From assembly GCA_021443125.1 (NCBI GenBank), contig JABUUQ010000002.1, positions 330,167 through 336,378 on the forward strand: a DNA stretch of 6,212 bases, written 5' to 3'. How positions within the stretch are numbered: position 1 is the first letter of the stretch; every line of letters starts with the position of its first letter. Below are positions 5,794-6,212 of the stretch, piece by piece. A program made the translations under genes and the position numbers. The stretch is from Bacteroidales bacterium. Its GTDB lineage: Bacteria > Bacteroidota > Bacteroidia > Bacteroidales > P3. The notes below the pieces were generated by a model. It made no database searches and was not told where the DNA came from. It worked only from the letters and a program-made list of their open reading frames with translations.

Positions 5794-6212
5794 ATGATTA
5801 CAAAAGAAAATCTTCAAGTTTATAATACTCTAACGGGGAATAAAGAAATTTTTCGCCCGTTACGAGAAGACAGAATAGGGATGTATGTTTGTGGTCCTAC
5901 TGTTTATGGCGAAGGTCATTTGGGACACGCAAGAAGTGCAATAACTTTCGATATTGTTTATAGGGTTCTAAAATATATAGGCTATAATGTTCGCTATGTG
6001 AGAAACTTTACCGATGTAGGTCATTTGGTTCATGATGCAGATGACGGGGATGACAAAGTTGAAAAGAAAGCTGCGGCAGAAAACAAGGAACCTCAAGAAG
6101 TTGCTCAATACTATGAAGCAAAATATCTTTGGGCTATGGATTTGATGAACTGCCTTCGTCCAAACCTTATGCCTATTGCTTCTGGTCATATCATAGAACA
6201 AATTGATTTGGT
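5794..6212 (+). CDS. cysS: Cysteinyl-tRNA synthetase, N-terminal part (runs off right edge)
   Basis: This class I aminoacyl-tRNA synthetase charges tRNA-Cys with cysteine in the cytosol. The first 139 complete codons are present, of an enzyme usually about 460-500 residues long. The frame is open to the window edge. Diagnostic motifs are MYVCGPTVY (30-38), whose C33 is the expected first zinc ligand for cysteine recognition, and GHLGHAR (41-47), the HIGH-type ATP-binding signature. VRNFTDVGHL (69-78) and ASGHIIEQI (129-137) are both characteristic of CysRS. The KMSKS loop and anticodon-binding domain lie beyond the window. The start at 5794 is 4 bases after the permease TGA and gives a family-typical N-terminus (NLQVYNTLTG). 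There is no Shine-Dalgarno sequence, so translation may depend on coupling to the upstream gene. Confidence 0.97.
   Translation, partial: MITKENLQVYNTLTGNKEIFRPLREDRIGMYVCGPTVYGEGHLGHARSAITFDIVYRVLKYIGYNVRYVRNFTDVGHLVHDADDGDDKVEKKAAAENKEPQEVAQYYEAKYLWAMDLMNCLRPNLMPIASGHIIEQIDL

Overview
The window looks like ordinary chromosomal DNA of a Bacteroidota bacterium, probably of the Bacteroidales type. It is A+T-rich. Two promoters match the TTTG / TAnnTTTG consensus of that phylum (-33 and -7 elements). Most start codons lack a Shine-Dalgarno sequence and follow A-rich leaders, and the protein sequences resemble Bacteroidota versions of their families. Stop codons are TAA and TGA, consistent with the standard code.

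Layout, left to right. (1) Positions 1-189, minus strand: the 5' end of a DUF151 / bifunctional-nuclease-family gene that runs off the left edge. (2) Positions 190-374: a divergent intergenic region with a good plus-strand promoter. (3) Positions 375-2798: hppA, a membrane-bound ion-pumping pyrophosphatase of an atypical, probably K+-independent type. A strong intrinsic terminator follows. (4) Positions 3108-4115: gapA, glycolytic NAD-dependent GAPDH, with its own promoter and a second hairpin terminator. (5) Positions 4230 to the right edge: a tightly packed cluster of rbfA (30S maturation factor), an FtsX/LolE-like ABC transporter permease, and the first 139 codons of cysS (cysteinyl-tRNA synthetase). 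The gaps inside this cluster are 6 and 4 bases, so the three genes are probably one operon.

The genes form separate modules. HppA recovers energy from pyrophosphate released by biosynthesis, GAPDH is central glycolysis, and rbfA/cysS serve translation. hppA and gapA each have their own promoter and terminator, so they are most likely monocistronic.

I found no mobile element, CRISPR array, RNA gene, phage signature or convincing novel system. The most interesting item is the pyrophosphatase. It keeps the recognisable substrate- and Mg-binding residues but has lost the usual KxE portion of the family signature, and it carries the lysine linked to K+ independence. The remaining observations are modest.
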